This document shows, in pieces, positions 17,289-27,056 of a stretch of 30,422 nt of DNA. The DNA is taken from assembly GCA_016705325.1 (NCBI GenBank), contig JADIYJ010000009.1, positions 1 through 30,422 of the forward strand, given 5' to 3'. This stretch comes from Pseudomonadota bacterium. GTDB lineage: Bacteria > Pseudomonadota > Gammaproteobacteria > Steroidobacterales > Steroidobacteraceae. The first letter of the stretch is position 1. Each line of letters begins with the position of its first letter. The notes under the pieces were generated by a model, which saw nothing but the letters and a program-made list of their open reading frames with translations, was not told the DNA's origin and searched no databases. The translations under genes were made by a program, and so were the position numbers.

Positions 17289-18143
17289 ATGGCCTGGCAG
17301 ACACTGGTTAGCGCGGAACAGGTGGCCGATCTGCTCGGAGATCCGCGCCTGCTGCTTTTCGACTGCCGCTACGAACTGGCGCGTCCCGACGCTGGCCGTG
17401 CGGCCTATCTGCGGAGACATCTGCCTGGCGCCGTCCACGCCGACCTGCATCACGACCTCGCGGGACCGACGTCGCCGAAGAGCGGCCGGCATCCCCTGCC
17501 CGATCCGCAGGACCTCGCGGCGCGGCTGCGGCGCTGGGGTGTCGACGACGACTCCTTGCTGCTCGCATATGACGACGCCACCGGCATGTGGGCCTCGCGC
17601 TTCTGGTGGATGACGGCGAAATGGCTCGGCCATCGGCACGTCGCGGTCATGGACGGCGGCATGCGTCGCTGGCTGCAGCTCGAACTGCCGACGACGACGG
17701 ATCCGGCGCCGTTGCGCCCGACGGGCGACTTCACAGCTCGTCCCAATGCGGGTGCCTATGTCGATGCCGATACGACGCAGGCCGCTGCGCTCGATCCGCA
17801 GCGCAGGGTGCTCGATGCCCGCGCGGCGGAGCGTTATCGCGGCGAGGTCGAACCGATTGACCCGGTCGCGGGCCACGTGCCCGGTGCAGTCAATCATCCA
17901 TCGTCGGGTGTCGTCGCTGCGGACGGCCGGTTGCTGCCGCCCGCCGAGCTGGCCAGCACGTTCTCCCGGTCGCTCGGGTCCGTCAGTCCAGCCGACACGA
18001 TCACGATGTGCGGGTCGGGCGTCACGGCCTGCCACCTGCTGCTGGCGATGGAACACGCGGGACTGCCCGGAGCGCGCCTCTATCCCGGCAGCTGGAGCGA
18101 GTGGTCGCGGGACCCCGCGCGGTCGGTGGCGCGAGGAAGGTGA
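17289..18143 (+). CDS. sseA: Two-domain sulfurtransferase (SseA-type, 3-mercaptopyruvate/thiosulfate)
   Basis: A 284-residue protein made of two rhodanese domains: an inactive N-terminal one (about 5-135, DCRYELARPDAGRAAY, then GAVHADLHHDL) and a catalytic C-terminal one (about 155-280). The latter has RYRGEVEPIDPVAGHVPGA and the persulfide loop C241-GSGVTA. The CGSGVTA loop is the 3-mercaptopyruvate sulfurtransferase signature. It moves sulfane sulfur from mercaptopyruvate to cyanide or thiol acceptors in the cytoplasm. ATG 17289 has GGAGGA well placed upstream. Its last codons and stop lie in the first units of a GAGGAAGG tandem array, so array length could alter the C-terminus. Confidence 0.93.
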   Translation: MAWQTLVSAEQVADLLGDPRLLLFDCRYELARPDAGRAAYLRRHLPGAVHADLHHDLAGPTSPKSGRHPLPDPQDLAARLRRWGVDDDSLLLAYDDATGMWASRFWWMTAKWLGHRHVAVMDGGMRRWLQLELPTTTDPAPLRPTGDFTARPNAGAYVDADTTQAAALDPQRRVLDARAAERYRGEVEPIDPVAGHVPGAVNHPSSGVVAADGRLLPPAELASTFSRSLGSVSPADTITMCGSGVTACHLLLAMEHAGLPGARLYPGSWSEWSRDPARSVARGR

Positions 18144-18197
18144 GGAAGGGAGGAAGGGAGGAAGGGAGGAAGGGAGGAAGGGAGGAAGGGAGGAAGG
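18142..18197 (+). repeat. Purine tandem array, seven copies of GAGGAAGG
   Basis: Seven perfect 8-bp units, with one further unit at 18133-18140 separated by a T. The array begins inside the sseA stop codon. It is followed by GAGGAGCGGCC and a 130-bp spacer with no gene, then the pyrimidine array at 18332. The unit is complementary to the CTTCCTCCC units beyond the insertion sequence (20771-20806), so the two can be seen as arms of one inverted structure. Confidence 0.95.
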
Positions 18198-18331
18198 GAG
18201 GAGCGGCCATCGCCGCCTTCGTCGTCTTCCTGCTGGTCGGCATACATGCTCCGTGTGGTCATGCTATGCCTCGCACACAAAATTCCGGACAGGCTCGAGC
18301 CGGAGATCACACCGAGCCATCGAGAGCCTAC

Positions 18332-18423
18332 CCTTCCTATCCTTCCTATCCTTCCTATCCTTCCTATCCTTCCTATCCTTCCTATCCTTCCTATCCTTCC
18401 TATCCTTCCTATCCTTCCTATCC
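18332..18423 (+). repeat. Tandem array, ten copies of CCTTCCTAT (left part)
   Basis: Ten perfect 9-bp units plus CC, ending exactly at the left boundary of the insertion sequence. The array resumes in phase at 20681 once one copy of the target duplication is removed, so both halves were once a single array of about 19 units. Confidence 0.95.
18416..18423 (+). repeat. Left copy of 8-bp target-site duplication
   Basis: TCCTATCC directly abuts the left end of the insertion sequence and is repeated at 20675-20682. Eight bases is the duplication length typical of the IS66 family. Because the target is itself repetitive, the identity alone is weaker proof than usual. Confidence 0.8.
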
Positions 18424-18437
18424 GTAACTGCTCACCC
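18424..18437 (+). repeat. Left terminal inverted repeat of the IS66 element
   Basis: GTAACTGCTCACCC, matching the right end at 12 of 14 positions. It contains the transposase stop codon (18434-18432). Confidence 0.8.
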
Positions 18438-19880
18438 GGTTTCGGCGTAGAGCTGGCCGGATAGAGCCATTTGGATAGCGACGAGAGGGTTGTGCCCTTG
18501 GTTGGCCATGGTCTGCAGGTAGCTGGAGATACGGCAGTAGGCCTGGGCGAACTCGGCCTTACGGAAGCAGCCGGAGACTTTCTGCTTCACCTTGCTCATG
18601 CGCAGATCTCGCTCGGCACGGTTATTCGTGAAGGGAACGTTCGGATCCTGGGCGAACAACAACACGGCGCTCTCGTGCTCTTTGAGTCGCTCCCAGAGGT
18701 TATGGGCATCGGATTTGGCGACCCGACCCGGTTTGCCATTCTGCTTGGCCGGGATGGGCGGGAGCTCCCGCTCCCCCACGAGTGAGGATGTTGCGGTAGT
18801 GTTTCTGCAAGGTCTCGTACTCGCGCGGGGTAAGCCGTTTGCGCGGGCGCTTGGTGACACGGGAGCAGGTCTGCTGCAGAAGCCGCTGCATGTTGCCGGC
18901 CCAGGCATAGCCGTTCGCCTCGCGGATGAAGGTCAGCTCGCGCAACAGGTGCGCGCCACAGAGCCCATGGCGGCAGTGCTCATAGGAGAGGTAGGAGGCC
19001 CAGCAGTCGTGCACGATCACCCCTCCGTAGCGCGGGATGATGCCGATGGCGGTCATCGCCTCGAGGCCGCGCTTCTCATGCACGAACTTCAGGGTGATAT
19101 CCCCTGCCGAGCAGACGTGGATCCAGTGGTTGTGCTTCTCGACGCGCAGGGAAGTCTCATCGACATGCATCGCCGGGTGGGTGAGGATCCGTTCGATGGC
19201 CATCTGCTCCCAGCGCTCGAGCGAGAGGTGCAGCTGCAGGACGTACTTCAAGATCGTGGCTTCGGAGATCACCTGACCGATGAGGGTCTGAATCATCTGC
19301 TGCACGCGCTGCAGCGAGACCATCTGGGCCATCAGCAGGTTCAGCACGTACGCCTTGATGCCCGAGCCGTACTGCAGGGGACCGAAGAAGGTCTCGGGGA
19401 ACGGTGCGCGGGTCTCGGCACCGCAGTGCGGGCAGGACTTGATCTGGGCGTCGACGTGGCTCAGGACCTTCTCGAAGACGATGTCGATCTGGGTGCGCCG
19501 CTCGTGACCTTGGGGCCGGACCTCGCGCAGATCCTCCCGCACTGCTCGCAGGAACTGACCTTGGAGACCGTAACGGTCTCGACGGTGCGGGTGTTTGCCG
19601 AGCGGCTCGGGTCGTAGGCTTTGCCCTTGGTATGGGTGCCGGCGTGGCCGATCGCGCTCTCGTCCTTCTCGGTTCGCGAGGAGGGCTTGCTGGAGTTCGC
19701 GCTGGTCTTGGTGGTGTTCTTTTCCATAAAGACCGCCATCAGCACCTGAAGCAGCAGCAGCAGCGCCTGGAACAAGGCGTGGCTTTCAGCGCTGACCTTC
19801 CCCTCGGCGGAAAGCTGCCCGAAGCGACCCTTGAGCGCCTCGAACTCCTCGCGCAGGGACTGTCGGTTGACGCTCGCCAC
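18432..19880 (-). pseudogene. IS66-family transposase, two frame breaks
   Basis: Restored, this is a 482-residue DDE transposase. N-terminal helices (about 1-60), a zinc-binding part with CEQC and CPHC pairs, then the catalytic core: first Asp in HVDETSLRVEKHNHW, second in IVHDCWASY, and Glu in NNRAERDLRMSK. The frame breaks at 19536-19538, where one more base in a GGG run would restore CEQCGEDLREV, and at 18773-18777, where one fewer base in a GGGGG run would restore ILTRGERELPP. The two cancel, so first and last segments share a frame. Start GTG 19880; the stop lies in the terminal repeat. Either inactive or mis-sequenced; functional frameshifting at two G runs is less likely. Confidence 0.88.
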
Positions 19881-19898
19881 GAAGCCGAACCGGCCGGA

Positions 19899-20564
19899 CT
19901 ACTCGACGGCCTCGACGGCCATCACCGCGGCGAGCACGGCCAGGCGCTCCCCGGGCGGCAAGGCCCGATAGCGCTCCCCCCAGCTCTCGGCCTTGCGCTT
20001 GATGCGTTGCCGATCGGTGTGGTCCTTCCCGGCGTAGCGGGCCCAATGCACGCGGTCGGGGTTGAAGTTGAACCACACCTTCTCGGTGCGCACGCCGCCC
20101 TGGTTCATTACCTGCAGCTCCAGGCTGCGCCAGCCGGGAAGCTCCTGATCGTACAGGGCCGATGGGTAGCCCGAGAGAATGACCTGGCAGGGCAGGCTCC
20201 TCAGCAGCCCAAGCAGCTCCACGTGATCGTGCTCCTCGTACTCGTAGCGGTAGCGCCGATCGGAGCTGCGCGTGGCGTGCAGGTACGGCGGATCGCAGTA
20301 GAGGAGTTCCCGGCCCCGATAGTCAAAGTCCGCCAGGAACCGGTGCGCGCACCCGTTCACCAGTTCCACCGGATACTCGCACTGGAATCTCTCCAGTGCG
20401 CGTTGATTGAGGTCGATGCCGATGTTGCGCAACGCGGGGAGCTTGCGCTTCATGATCGCCCCGCCGCCAAGGTGACTCTCGATATACGTCTCGTGCGGAG
20501 GCATCAGCGCGATGATCGGCTGGCACAACCCCGAGGTCGCCTTGGATCCGAAATACGCGCCCAT
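19899..20564 (-). CDS. D12-class DNA adenine-N6 methyltransferase, IS passenger
   Basis: A 221-residue protein with the D12 layout: FGSK (5-8) and HLGGGAI (about 31-37) for S-adenosylmethionine binding, NIGIDLNQRALERF, and the catalytic DPPY (91-94, YCDPPYLHATRSS). The C-terminal part (GVRTEKVWFNFNPDRVHWARY) resembles a phage- or transposon-borne adenine methylase group. Recognition sequence unknown; GATC would be the default guess from Dam-like D12 enzymes. ATG 20564 has AGG upstream. It precedes the transposase by 18 bp in the same transcript, and its promoter lies inside the right end of the IS. No restriction endonuclease is encoded nearby. Confidence 0.88.
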   Translation of the reverse strand: MGAYFGSKATSGLCQPIIALMPPHETYIESHLGGGAIMKRKLPALRNIGIDLNQRALERFQCEYPVELVNGCAHRFLADFDYRGRELLYCDPPYLHATRSSDRRYRYEYEEHDHVELLGLLRSLPCQVILSGYPSALYDQELPGWRSLELQVMNQGGVRTEKVWFNFNPDRVHWARYAGKDHTDRQRIKRKAESWGERYRALPPGERLAVLAAVMAVEAVE

Positions 20565-20601
20565 CGCTGCCTGACCCGTGCCCTTGGAAGGATTGGGAAG
20601 C

Positions 20602-20630
20602 AGCGTAGTACCCGTTCTCTACATTGTCAA
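20602..20630 (-). promoter_or_regulatory. Sigma70-type promoter of the IS methylase-transposase operon
   Basis: On the minus strand, TTGACA (20630-20625) and TACGCT (20607-20602) are separated by 17 bp, 38 bp before the methylase ATG. The -35 is perfect and the -10 matches at four of six. A GATC site sits 6 bp upstream of the -35 at 20637-20640. Confidence 0.7.
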
Positions 20631-20660
20631 GCCCCCGATCGCCGATGCAAACGACTTGGG

Positions 20661-20674
20661 GCGTGAGTAGTTAC
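20661..20674 (-). repeat. Right terminal inverted repeat of the IS66 element
   Basis: Reads GTAACTACTCACGC on the minus strand; pairs with the left end at 18424 with two mismatches. Confidence 0.8.
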
Positions 20675-20806
20675 TCCTATCCTTCCTATCCTTCCTATCC
20701 TTCCTATCCTTCCTATCCTTCCTATCCTTCCTATCCTTCCTATCCTTCCTATCCTTCCTATCCTTCCTCCCTTCCTCCCCTTCCTCCCCTTCCTCCCCTT
20801 CCTCCC
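20675..20806 (+). repeat. Continuation of the pyrimidine tandem array: right target duplication, CCTTCCTAT x9, then CTTCCTCCC x4
   Basis: 20675-20682 is the right copy of the TCCTATCC duplication. Nine perfect CCTTCCTAT units run from 20681 to 20761, a transition unit CCTTCCTCC follows, then four CTTCCTCCC units to 20806. The last block is complementary to the purine array after sseA (18142-18197). The remaining 94 bp to the speA start show no clear regulatory element. Confidence 0.93.
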
Positions 20807-20900
20807 CTAGATTTCTATTTACGTCAGCCCCCACAGTGACTATCGTGCGCGCCTCTTTTTCCCGGCCTGAACACCGGACACGGGTGGAACGACCAAGAAA

Positions 20901-22847
<1,947 letters not shown>

Positions 22848-22943
22848 GGAAGTGATTAGTGATTAGTCAGAGGAGCGGCTGCGGCATCGGTGAATAATTG
22901 CACCTCCTACTAATCACTACTCACCAATCACTAATCACTTCCT
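22848..22943. repeat. Inverted repeat with 7-bp tandem units between convergent genes; likely bidirectional terminator
   Basis: A perfect 17-bp inverted repeat, arms 22848-22864 (GGAAGTGATTAGTGATT) and 22926-22942, starts one base after the speA stop and ends one base before the TMEM165-family stop. The right arm is part of a 7-bp tandem series (ACTAATC, ACTACTC, ACCAATC, ACTAATC, ACTTCCT from 22909). The left arm has two AGTGATT units. The loop contains GAGGAGCGGC, also found after the purine array at 18199. The A/T content is far above its surroundings. There is no T run, so termination is inferred from position and stem strength. Confidence 0.8.
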
Positions 22944-23519
22944 TCAGCCGAGCCGGCCATAGCCCAGGAGCACCGTGACGCCGAGCGCGAGGAAGATCGC
23001 GGCGGCGATCCGGTGCACCACCTGCATCGGCAGTTTCTTCGCAGCGACTTCGCCGAGCAGCACCGCCGGGACGTTCGCCAGCATCATGCCGAGCGTCGTA
23101 CCCGCGACGACCGCCAGCAGCGAGCTGTACCTGGCGGCCAGCGCGACAGTCGCGATCTGCGTCTTGTCGCCCATCTCGAGCAGGAAGAACGCGATCAACG
23201 TGGTGACGAACACGCCGAACCGGGGAGCGGCGTCTTTCCTCTCATCGTCGTCGTACTTGTCGGGCACGAGCGTCCAGGCCGCCATCGCAATGAACGACAG
23301 GCCGAGGATCCAGCGCATCGCCGTCGGTCCGACCAGCGCGGAGATCCATGCACCCGCCGCACCGGCCACCGCGTGGTTGACCGCCGTCGCGACCAGGATG
23401 CCGAGAATGATGGGAATCGGTTTGCGGAATTTCGCGGCAAGCACGAGCGCGAGCAGCTGCGTCTTGTCACCGATCTCAGCGAGAGCAACGACACCGGTCG
23501 AGACGAGGAAGGCTTCCAT
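22944..23519 (-). CDS. TMEM165/GDT1 family cation (Mn2+/Ca2+) transporter
   Basis: A 191-residue, six-segment inner-membrane protein with the duplicated UPF0016 signature E-x-G-D-K-T. The first copy is EIGDKTQLLALVLAAKF (about 15-31), the second EMGDKTQIATVALAARY (about 115-131). The two halves form an inverted repeat and each motif lines the ion path. Bacterial members export manganese. A charged loop (DKYDDDERKD) separates the halves. ATG 23519 lacks a strong ribosome site. It is convergent with speA. Confidence 0.93.
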   Translation of the reverse strand: MEAFLVSTGVVALAEIGDKTQLLALVLAAKFRKPIPIILGILVATAVNHAVAGAAGAWISALVGPTAMRWILGLSFIAMAAWTLVPDKYDDDERKDAAPRFGVFVTTLIAFFLLEMGDKTQIATVALAARYSSLLAVVAGTTLGMMLANVPAVLLGEVAAKKLPMQVVHRIAAAIFLALGVTVLLGYGRLG

Positions 23520-23890
23520 GGTCCGGGCTCAAGCTGAAGACGGCGGCGGACCTTAGCACCGTGGCAGACGGTTTCGCCATGCGCATCGGCACGGGACCCC
23601 GGGGGGTGGGCCGCTGCGTGACTTCCATCGCATGTCATTGAACGTTCACGAGCATTTCACCGGGCCGTCATGGGTCGGCGGTGCAATGACGTCCCCTTGC
23701 ACCACACGACGTGACCCACGATGATCGAAGGAGCTCTCGATCCGCGACCGTCCCTGCCACTCGAATTCGCCCGCGTATTGACCGGATCGGCCGGGTTGCT
23801 GCCTCGCGGCGGGGCATCCGACGTCATTTTTTTGCGTTGCATCAACGATTTAGGTTGCAGCGTCCCCGATCTGCAAGTACATTCGGCCCC

Positions 23891-23905
23891 GGTCAAAGTT
23901 TGACC
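23891..23905. promoter_or_regulatory. Operator-like palindrome GGTCAAAGTTTGACC
   Basis: A perfect 7-bp inverted repeat around a single central base, in the gap upstream of the RRM gene. It overlaps the end of a possible 60-codon frame. No regulator can be named from it. Confidence 0.35.
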
Positions 23906-24144
23906 AACGAGCGCCCAGCGCGAAAACGGCACCGCGACGCAATCGAACAACGAGCCGAGTTCCGAGGATTCAATCCTTAGCTTCGCCTGGTGCCGACCAT
24001 TCCATGACCACCCTGCCCATGGGCTCACTGCCCCTCCCAACCCCGGTCCGGCTTGCGGCCGTTAGACCAGGTCTAGAGAAGTGCCTGGGGCGCGTCAGCG
24101 GGCGGGCACGGGAGCGCCTGGGATCGATTTCAGGGGGGGTGTGG

Positions 24145-24150
24145 TAGCAT
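24145..24150 (+). promoter_or_regulatory. Candidate extended -10 promoter for the RRM gene
   Basis: TGGTAGCAT at 24142-24150 has the extended -10 pattern TG-N followed by TAGCAT, with a GGGGGGG run upstream and no clear -35. It would give a leader of about 230 nt, as seen for cold-induced genes; this is inferred. Confidence 0.3.
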
Positions 24151-24384
24151 GCGTCGCGATCGTTGCCCGTACGTGTCTTGCAGAGCGCCAGTCGGTGCCT
24201 CTAGCTTTCGAGCCGAAACGTCTTCGATCAGTGACAGGAAACGTCGCTGGAGCGCCGGCTGGATCAGCCAGGCGACAAGAATGACTCACGGCTGCGAACC
24301 CCTGTTTGAATGAGTGTTGAGCAGTGCCGGCCAGGCAATGACGCCTGTGTTCCGGTTTGATGTGTTACTTCTGAGGATGTTCGA

Positions 24385-24762
24385 ATGACCAAGATTTACG
24401 TGGGCAACCTGCCTTTCACAGCGACGGAACCTGACGTGCGCGAGCTTTTCGCCCAGCACGGCACCGTCGAATCCGTTGCCCTCCCGACCGACCGCGAGAC
24501 CGGCCGGCCGCGCGGCTTCGGCTTCGTCGAAATGCCGCAGGCTGATGCCCAGCGCGCCATGCAGGCGCTCAACGGCTTCAACATGGGCGGTCGTCCCCTG
24601 CGCGTCAACGAGGCGCAGGATCGTCCCCGCACCGGCGGCGGCGGCGGACGTCCGGGTGGCGGTGGCCGTCCGGGCGGTGGCGGCGGCTACGGCGGCGGCG
24701 GCGGCGGCGGCGGTGGCGGCGGCTACGGCGGTGGTGGCGGCGGCGGTCAGCGCCGCTGGTAA
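24385..24762 (+). CDS. Glycine-rich single-RRM RNA-binding protein
   Basis: A 125-residue protein with one RRM: RNP2 IYVGNL (4-9) and RNP1 RGFGFVEM (43-50), both with the aromatic residues that stack on RNA. From about residue 84 it has a Gly/Tyr/Arg tail ending GGGQRRW. Bacterial and cyanobacterial proteins of this type bind RNA and are often cold-induced. The start has GAGG eight bases upstream. A long upstream region may be a structured leader. The GGC-rich tail is prone to length variation. Confidence 0.92.
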   Translation: MTKIYVGNLPFTATEPDVRELFAQHGTVESVALPTDRETGRPRGFGFVEMPQADAQRAMQALNGFNMGGRPLRVNEAQDRPRTGGGGGRPGGGGRPGGGGGYGGGGGGGGGGGYGGGGGGGQRRW

Positions 24763-24817
24763 CCCCGTTCGGGACTGAGGCCTGAAGCCCGGTCCCGGCC
24801 GAACCAGCAAGCCTGAT

Positions 24818-24847
24818 GAAGGCCGCAGCCTGCGGGTTGCGGCCTTC
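24818..24847 (+). terminator. Intrinsic terminator of the RRM gene
   Basis: Perfect 10-bp stem GAAGGCCGCA / TGCGGCCTTC with a 10-nt loop, 55 bp after the RRM stop, followed by the short pyrimidine run TCTCCCT. Confidence 0.7.
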
Positions 24848-24900
24848 TCTCCCTGGCGCTCGAAGCACCCCTGCAGGGTGCGGCGGGATCGCGCGCCCGC

Positions 24901-24919
24901 GGCGAATCTTCGATTCGCC
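24901..24919 (-). terminator. Hairpin just downstream of the helicase gene
   Basis: Perfect 8-bp stem GGCGAATC / GATTCGCC with a 3-nt loop, 3 bp after the helicase stop on the minus strand. No T run follows, so termination is only suggested. A second small stem (GCACCC / GGGTGC) lies at 24864-24881. Confidence 0.45.
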
Positions 24920-24922
24920 TGC

Positions 24923-27012
24923 TTACCACATGTCCCGCAAGCGGCTCGCGACATCGATGCGCGGGCCCTCTGCCGCCTGGTGTGCGCCGAATCCCTCCTG
25001 CGTTTCCCCGGCAGTCACCCGCTGGAATCTGTGCATGACCGGCTCGGTCAGGAACCGGCTGCGCGCACCGTGCACGTAGCGGTCACCCGTGCCCTGCTGT
25101 TGCGTGACGTAGAAGCGCACGGGAGCGATCAAGCGCAGTTCGGTACGGGCCCGCGTCATCGCCACGTACAGCAGGCGGCGCTCTTCCTCCAGTAATTCGG
25201 CCCGGCCGGCGGAGAACTCCGACGGGAACGTCCCGTCGGTGACGTTCAGCACGTGCACCGACTCCCATTCCTGCCCCTTTGCGGAATGCACCGTCGACAG
25301 CACGAGGTAGTCCTCGTCGAGCAGCGGATCGCCCGCAAGGTCGCCCGTGGCCTGCGGCGGGTCGAGCGTGAGTTCGGTGACGAACGATTCGCGAGTGGAG
25401 TGCTGCTGGCTCAGGCGCTCGAGCTGATCGAGGTCGCCGCGCCGCGCATGCGCTGCCTCGTACAGGCGCTCGAGCTGCGGCTCGTACCATTGCCGGACGC
25501 GTCCCACCTGGCCTTCCCATGGCGCGTTTTCCGCGCCGATCTCGGCCAGCAACCGGGTGAGCGGGCCCCAGGTATCGCGCGTCGCTGCAGGCACGGGGTG
25601 CGCCACCAATGCCAGCCACGAAAACGCCGCGGCCGCAAACGCTTCGCACGCGCGCTGGGCATTGGCGGGGCCCATGCCTGGCAGCAACTGCAGCACGCGG
25701 AAGGCCGCGATGCGATTGCGCGGGTTGTCGGCCCAGCGCAGCAGCGCGAGCAGGTCCTTTACGTGCGCAGCTTCGAGGAACTTGAGGCCGCCGTACTTCA
25801 CGTACGGGATGTTCCGCCGCATGAGTTCGAGTTCGAGCACGTCGCTGTGATCCGCGTTGCGGAACAGCACCGCCTGGCGACGCAGGTCGACGCCGCGCTC
25901 GCGCGCCTCGAGCACACAATCGGCGACGAAGGTCGCCTGTGCCTGTTCGTCGAGCACCGTCACGTACTGCGGCAACACGCCGGGACCACGCACGCTGTGC
26001 AGGTGCTTGCAGTACTGTCGGCCGCCCTCTGCCATCAGCGCGTTGGCAACGTCGAGCACCGATTGCGTCGAGCGGTAGTTTTCCTCGAGCGTGACGATCC
26101 GCGCGTGTGGCGTGAACCGTTCCGGGAACTGCAGGATATTCTCGATCGAGGCGGCCCGGAACGAATAGATGGACTGCGCGTCGTCGCCCACCACGGTCAG
26201 GCCAGCGCCATCGGGCTTGATCCGCAGCAGGATCTCGGCCTGCACGACGTTGGTGTCCTGATACTCGTCGACCAGCACGTGATCGAAGCGCGACCCGAGT
26301 TCCGCTGCCAGTGCCCGCTCGGCCGTCATCACGTGCCAGTAGAGCAGCAGGTCATCGTAGTCGAGCGCCTGCTGTTCGAGCTTGGCTTCGACGTAGGCGC
26401 GGCACAACGCCGTCAGTTGCTCTTCCCAGTCGAGGCACCACGGGTACGCGGTCTCAAGCGTGTGCCGCAGCGGTCGCTGAGTGTTGACGCGATGCGAGTA
26501 GATGCCGAGGCACGTGTCCTTGCGCGGGAATCGCTTCACCGTCTTCGAGTAGCCGAGCCGGTGACGCACGACGTCCATGAGGTCCGCGGCGTCCCGCGGT
26601 CGAGCACGCTGAAGCCGGGATCGAGACCGAGTCGCGGCGCGTACTCACGGATCAGGCGGTTGCCGATCGAGTGGAAGGTGCCCGACCACGGCAGGCGCAG
26701 GTGGTCGGGGACGCGGGTTGTCGAATTTGACTGGGCCGCGAACGCCTCGGCCATGACTTTCTGCGCGCGCCGGGTCATTTCGAGCGCGGCCCGCCGCGTG
26801 AACGTGAGCAGCAGCAGGCGCTCCGGCGGCACGCCGGCGAGCAGCAGGCGCGCGACTCGGTGCGCGAGCGTGCTGGTCTTGCCCGTGCCCGCCCCGGCAA
26901 TCACCAGCAATGGCGAGGCTTGAATTCCACCACCGCTGCGGGGCTCGCCGTGCATCACCGCGTCGCGCTGCGCAGCATTGAGCGTGTCGAAGGCGGAGTT
27001 CGTGCTGGACAT
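24923..27012 (-). pseudogene. UvrD/Rep-family DNA helicase, one frameshift
   Basis: An about 696-residue superfamily 1A helicase once a single base is restored. Walker A is AGAGTGKTSTLAHR, followed by LLLLTFTRRAALEMTRRA (Ia), VLVDEYQDTN (II), VVGDDAQSIYSFRAAS (III), STVHSAKGQEWE (V) and EERRLLYVAMTRAR (VI). It should unwind DNA 3'-5' in repair or replication restart. The ORF is short for UvrD itself and closer to the compact UvrD-like helicases. The frame breaks at 26593-26595: one extra G in a GGG run changes DRGTPRTSW to DRGDAADLMDVV, joining both parts exactly. ATG 27012 starts the N-terminal part. Probably an intact gene with a consensus error. Confidence 0.88.
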
Positions 27013-27056
27013 GGCTGGCAGTCACTATAGGCAGCGGCTGTATGGATATCCAGCTG

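Larger units (their letters stand above)
18424..20674. mobile_element. IS66-family insertion sequence with DNA adenine methylase passenger
   Basis: A 2,251-bp element. Its ends are imperfect terminal inverted repeats: left GTAACTGCTCACCC and right (complement) GTAACTACTCACGC match at 12 of 14 bases and begin with the GTAA usual for IS66. It is flanked by an 8-bp duplication. Inside, both genes lie on the minus strand: a D12-type DNA adenine methylase, then 18 bp later a one-protein IS66 transposase (no tnpA or tnpB, as in the ISBst12 subgroup). A good sigma70-like promoter in the right end drives both. The transposase as read has two frame breaks. The element interrupts a CCTTCCTAT tandem array between sseA and speA. 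Confidence 0.88.
23520..24384. other. 865-bp gap without a confident gene; AT-richer island and probable long leader of the RRM gene
   Basis: No RNA gene was recognised. A 60-codon frame at 23721-23903 on the plus strand, and a 127-codon frame on the minus strand at 23657-24040, cover the same stretch. The plus one contains IFLRCINDLGCSVPDLQVH, which looks more protein-like than chance, but it has no family I can name. The part from 24150 to the RRM start has several short hairpins (GGCTG-GAT-CAGCC near 24260; CAGGC-AATGAC-GCCTG near 24332) and fits a structured leader of about 230 nt. Confidence 0.45.

Noticed and set aside
18008..18427. Protein with SYP or PIL repeats encoded by the tandem array
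   Set aside because: All frames of the 9-bp array stay open because the unit has no stop in them; the frames have no start with a ribosome site and end in the IS terminal repeat.
18773..19538. Programmed frameshifting in the IS66 transposase
   Set aside because: Two opposite single-base shifts at plain G runs without slippery heptamers or stimulatory stems fit indel error or decay better, and similar breaks affect unrelated genes here.
18424..20674. Restriction-modification system
   Set aside because: The methylase has no adjacent endonuclease; the only partner is the IS66 transposase, and both lie inside the IS ends.
18142..20806. CRISPR array
   Set aside because: The units are 8-9 bp, directly joined with no spacers, and no cas genes are present.
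23520..23660. Mn2+ (yybP-ykoY) riboswitch before the TMEM165-family gene
   Set aside because: The gene family makes it plausible, but the conserved GGGGAGUAG-type loop and the partner loop are not found in the upstream sequence.
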